This document shows, in pieces, positions 60,987-64,000 of a stretch of DNA of 64,000 nucleotides. The notes below the pieces were generated by a model, which worked only from the letters and a program-made list of their open reading frames with translations, had not been told where the DNA came from and made no database searches. The translations under genes were made by a program, and so were the position numbers. The stretch comes from Pseudomonas pergaminensis. Lineage in GTDB: Bacteria > Pseudomonadota > Gammaproteobacteria > Pseudomonadales > Pseudomonadaceae. The stretch spans positions 4,030,001 through 4,094,000 of the forward strand of contig NZ_CP078013.2 of NCBI RefSeq assembly GCF_024112395.2. The letters are read 5' to 3'. How positions within the stretch are numbered: position 1 is the stretch's first letter; every line of letters starts with the position of its first letter.

Positions 60987-62309
60987 TTAAGTACGTGTGG
61001 CGCCACGGGCACTGGCGGCGAATTGGTCGGCAGGCAGCACATGCTTGCGCTCCAGCAGGTGATAGACCACCCAGGTCAGCACCAGCCCGAACACCATCAC
61101 CCCGGACAAAAAGTACAAGCCCGACGCCAGGTTGCCGGTGTATTCCTTGAGCGCGCCGATCACGAACGGGCCGATATAGCCACCGAGGTTGCCCACCGAG
61201 TTGATCAAGGCAATGCCCGCCGCCGCACTGGCACCCGCGAAGAAGCGCCCCGGCAAGGTCCAGAACACCGCCGTGCAGGAAAACAGGGCAAACGCCGCCA
61301 GGCACAACGCGGCCATTTGCAGCACCGGCACACTGAGCCAGGCGCTGAAGAACAGGCCGATGGCGCCCAGTACATAAAGCACTGCAAGGTGGCCGTAGCG
61401 GTCGTTCAGGCGGTCGGAACTGCGCGGGATAATCAGCAGGCCGATGATGCCGAAGATATACGGCACGGCCGAGATAAAGCCGGTGACCAGGTCAGTGCCG
61501 CCGAACTGTTTGATCAGGGTCGGCAGCCACAGGCCCAGGCCGTAGATGCTCAGGGTCACCGGCAAGTAGAACAGCGCCAGCAACAACACGCGTTTGTCTT
61601 TCAACGCATGCAGCGGGTTGCCATGGCGGGTCTGCCCGTAGGCTTGCAGGTCTTTGGCGAGTTCGCCGGTGAGCCAGGCCTTTTCGTCGTCGCTCATCCA
61701 GGTGACCTGCTTGGGGCCGTCCGGCAAATAGCGCAGCACGGGCCAGGTCAGCAGGATCGCCGGGGTGCCGATCACGATGAACAGCCACTGCCAGCCGTGC
61801 AGGCCAAGGATGCCGTCCATGCCCAGCAAACCACCGGACACCGGGCCGGTGATCATCATCGCGATGGGTTGCGAGAGGATAAACAGCCCAAGGATCTTGC
61901 CGCGATGGCGCACCGGGAACCATTGGGTGATGTAGTACAGCACGCCCGGAAAGAACCCCGCCTCCGCCGCGCCGAGCAAAAAGCGCATGACATAGAAGCT
62001 GTGCGGCCCTTGCACGAAGGCCATGCCGATGGTGATGGCGCCCCAGGTGATCATGATGCGTGCAAACCAACGCCGCGCGCCGAAGCGGTCGAGCATCAGG
62101 TTGCTGGGGATCTCGAACAGGAAGTAGCCAATGAAGAACAACCCCGCACCCAGGCCATAGGCGGCGTCGCCGATGCCGACGTCGGCGCCCATGTGCAACT
62201 TGGCGAAGCCCACGGCGGAGCGGTCCACGTAGGCGATCAGGTACAGCAGGATCAGGAAGGGAATCAGTTTCAGCGTGATGCGCCGAATAAGCCGCAGTTC
62301 CTGGCTCAT
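60987..62309 (-). CDS. MFS transporter, anion:cation symporter family (sugar acid type)
   Basis: 440 aa, 12 membrane segments. The N-terminal motif IAYVDRSAVGFAKLHMGADV and LGAAEAGFFPGVLYYITQWF are hallmarks of the ACS family (GudP, ExuT, phthalate permeases), which import sugar acids. Promoter-proximal gene of the operon MFS-AraD1-ALDH-lactonase-araFGH. It may import L-arabonate or a related aldonate, complementing sugar uptake by AraFGH. Confidence 0.9.
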   Translation of the reverse strand: MSQELRLIRRITLKLIPFLILLYLIAYVDRSAVGFAKLHMGADVGIGDAAYGLGAGLFFIGYFLFEIPSNLMLDRFGARRWFARIMITWGAITIGMAFVQGPHSFYVMRFLLGAAEAGFFPGVLYYITQWFPVRHRGKILGLFILSQPIAMMITGPVSGGLLGMDGILGLHGWQWLFIVIGTPAILLTWPVLRYLPDGPKQVTWMSDDEKAWLTGELAKDLQAYGQTRHGNPLHALKDKRVLLLALFYLPVTLSIYGLGLWLPTLIKQFGGTDLVTGFISAVPYIFGIIGLLIIPRSSDRLNDRYGHLAVLYVLGAIGLFFSAWLSVPVLQMAALCLAAFALFSCTAVFWTLPGRFFAGASAAAGIALINSVGNLGGYIGPFVIGALKEYTGNLASGLYFLSGVMVFGLVLTWVVYHLLERKHVLPADQFAASARGATRT

Positions 62310-62401
62310 GGGGTCGATCTCCGATTGTTGTTTTTATAGAAGCTCGGGGGACGCCTCTCGCGAAAATCCGCCAGGGCCATACCTCAGTGAAGACCGACTA
62401 T

Positions 62402-62414
62402 ATAGTATGACTAT
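62402..62414. promoter_or_regulatory. Operator 1 of the arabinose operons
   Basis: ATAGT-ATG-ACTAT, a perfect 5-3-5 palindrome in the 192-bp region between divergent MFS and dehydratase genes. Size and symmetry suit a GntR (FadR/FCD) regulator; no such gene is in the window. Confidence 0.65.
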
Positions 62415-62475
62415 TTGCAAAACAACTCTTCCAAAGCATCGATTTTGCGCTTATGTTTAAGCACGCATAGAACAT

Positions 62476-62488
62476 ATAGTCATACAAT
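62476..62488. promoter_or_regulatory. Operator 2 of the arabinose operons
   Basis: ATAGT-CAT-ACAAT, one mismatch to the palindrome of operator 1, 74 bp away and 14 bp before the dehydratase start. Confidence 0.65.
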
Positions 62489-62501
62489 AAGAGAATCGAT
62501 C

Positions 62502-64000
62502 ATGCCTGATAAAAAGCCCGGCCTACGCTCTGCCCAGTGGTTTGGTACCGCCGACAAGAACGGCTTCATGTACCGCAGCTGGATGAAGAACCAGGGCATT
62601 GCCGACCATCAGTTCCATGGCAAGCCGATCATCGGCATCTGCAATACCTGGTCGGAGCTGACCCCGTGCAACGCGCATTTCCGCCAGATTGCCGAGCACG
62701 TCAAACGCGGCGTGATCGAGGCCGGTGGCTTCCCGGTGGAATTCCCGGTGTTCTCCAACGGCGAGTCGAACCTGCGCCCTACCGCGATGCTGACCCGCAA
62801 CCTGGCAAGCATGGACGTGGAAGAGGCGATTCGTGGCAACCCGATTGACGGCGTGGTGTTGCTGACTGGCTGCGACAAGACCACCCCCGCGCTGCTGATG
62901 GGCGCGGCCAGCTGCGATGTGCCGGCCATCGTCGTGACCGGCGGGCCGATGCTCAATGGCAAGCACAAGGGCCAGGACATTGGCTCGGGCACGGTGGTGT
63001 GGCAGCTCAGCGAGCAGGTCAAGGCTGGCACCATCACGCTGGATGATTTCCTCGCGGCCGAGGGCGGCATGTCGCGTTCGGCAGGCACCTGCAACACCAT
63101 GGGCACCGCCTCGACCATGGCGTGCATGGCCGAGGCATTGGGCACTTCCCTGCCCCACAACGCCGCGATCCCGGCAGTGGATGCGCGGCGCTATGTGCTG
63201 GCGCATATGTCGGGCATGCGTGCGGTCGAGATGGTGCGCGAAGACTTGAAGCTGTCGAAGATTCTCACCAAGGAAGCGTTCGAAAACGCGATCCGTGTGA
63301 ATGCGGCCATCGGCGGTTCGACCAACGCGGTGATCCACCTCAAAGCCATCGCCGGGCGCATCGGCGTCGAACTCGACCTGGATGACTGGACCCGCATTGG
63401 CCGTGGCATGCCGACCATTGTCGACCTGCAACCCTCGGGGCGCTTCCTGATGGAAGAGTTCTACTACGCCGGTGGCCTGCCCGCCGTGCTGCGCCGTCTC
63501 GGTGAAGCCAACCTGATCCCGCACCCGAACGCCCTGACCGTGAACGGCAAGTCCCTGGGCGAGAACACGCAGGACTCGCCGATCTATGGCCAGGACGAGG
63601 TGATCCGCACCCTCGACAACCCAATCCGCGCCGACGGCGGCATTTGTGTATTGCGCGGCAACCTGGCGCCGCTGGGTGCGGTGCTCAAGCCGTCAGCCGC
63701 CAGCCCGGCACTGATGCAGCACCGAGGCCGCGCGGTGGTGTTCGAGAACTTTGACATGTACAAGGCGCGCATCAACGACCCGGAGCTGGACGTCGACGCC
63801 AACTCGATCCTGGTCATGAAAAACTGCGGCCCCAAGGGTTACCCAGGCATGGCCGAAGTCGGCAACATGGGCTTGCCCGCCAAGCTGTTGGCCCAGGGCG
63901 TGACGGACATGGTGCGGATTTCCGATGCACGCATGAGCGGCACCGCGTACGGCACGGTGGTGTTGCATGTGGCGCCGGAAGCCGCTGCCGGCGGGCCATT
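62502..64000 (+). CDS. IlvD/Edd-family dehydratase, probable L-arabonate dehydratase (3' end outside window)
   Basis: About 499 codons are visible, no stop before the right edge; the family is usually about 575-600 aa. Iron-sulfur Cys residues occur in GICNTWSELTPCN, LTGCDKTTPALLMG and SAGTCNTMGTAS. The start MPDKKPGLRSAQWFGTADKN resembles L-arabonate/L-fuconate-type sugar-acid dehydratases, not the IlvD of branched-chain synthesis. It converts L-arabonate to 2-keto-3-deoxyarabonate. Divergent from the rest of the pathway and sharing its operators. Confidence 0.92.
   Translation, partial: MPDKKPGLRSAQWFGTADKNGFMYRSWMKNQGIADHQFHGKPIIGICNTWSELTPCNAHFRQIAEHVKRGVIEAGGFPVEFPVFSNGESNLRPTAMLTRNLASMDVEEAIRGNPIDGVVLLTGCDKTTPALLMGAASCDVPAIVVTGGPMLNGKHKGQDIGSGTVVWQLSEQVKAGTITLDDFLAAEGGMSRSAGTCNTMGTASTMACMAEALGTSLPHNAAIPAVDARRYVLAHMSGMRAVEMVREDLKLSKILTKEAFENAIRVNAAIGGSTNAVIHLKAIAGRIGVELDLDDWTRIGRGMPTIVDLQPSGRFLMEEFYYAGGLPAVLRRLGEANLIPHPNALTVNGKSLGENTQDSPIYGQDEVIRTLDNPIRADGGICVLRGNLAPLGAVLKPSAASPALMQHRGRAVVFENFDMYKARINDPELDVDANSILVMKNCGPKGYPGMAEVGNMGLPAKLLAQGVTDMVRISDARMSGTAYGTVVLHVAPEAAAGGP

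Overview
The window reads as chromosome of a fluorescent pseudomonad (P. fluorescens group). The grounds are high-GC, closely packed genes, many Pseudomonas-type REP/REPIN palindromes (GTGGGAGC[T/G]GGCTTGC...), a DING protein and an arylesterase that look almost like the known P. fluorescens proteins, and a gene order at the left end that follows P. aeruginosa PA0674-PA0690. Function calls come from reading the translations and motifs; no database search was run.

Region 1 (1-19128) is a phosphate-starvation-type secretion island. It holds a two-partner-secretion exoprotein (pdtA-like, cut by the left edge), a DING phosphate-binding/phosphatase protein, a complete Hxc-type type II secretion system (hxcS, R, Q, Z, Y, X, T on the minus strand; hxcV, U, W on plus; hxcP on minus), and the vreR-vreI-vreA cell-surface-signalling operon (FecR-like anti-sigma factor, ECF sigma factor, STN-domain signal protein). 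HxcQ carries its own lipobox. A pair of inverted ~270-bp structured repeats separates hxcQ from hxcR.

Region 2 (19129-24280) has a small exported protein, a REP array with a third copy of the structured repeat, the 3' stump of an alcohol dehydrogenase, a periplasmic VOC-like protein coupled to an AlgE-type outer-membrane channel, an esterase and a DoxX protein.

Region 3 (24358-37671) is a metabolic and stress segment. It contains LysR/MFS/quinone oxidoreductase; an electrophile-defence operon (TetR, DJ-1, old yellow enzyme) with a clear TetR operator; a GlxA-type regulator; GNAT; UppP; and a LacI-flanked cluster of desaturase-fold di-iron enzyme, Rieske ferredoxin, FAD reductase and TIM-barrel protein.

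Region 4 (37668-42622) is the RNA-repair operon rtcB-rlaP-rtcA with a sigma-54 promoter, opposite the CARF-sigma-54 activator gene rtcR.

Region 5 (42722-51647) holds an AcoR-type sigma-54 activator divergent from an inositol-like dehydrogenase/isomerase/binding-protein operon with a near-perfect sigma-54 promoter, then YghU, an MFS/AraC pair and a GST.

Region 6 (51804-64000) is an oxidative (non-phosphorylating) L-arabinose system: SDR sugar dehydrogenase, mutarotase, AraFGH transporter, lactonase, 2-oxoglutarate semialdehyde dehydrogenase, AraD1-family protein, MFS transporter and an IlvD/Edd dehydratase (cut by the right edge). Matching ATAGT-N3-ACTAT operators occur in two promoter regions.
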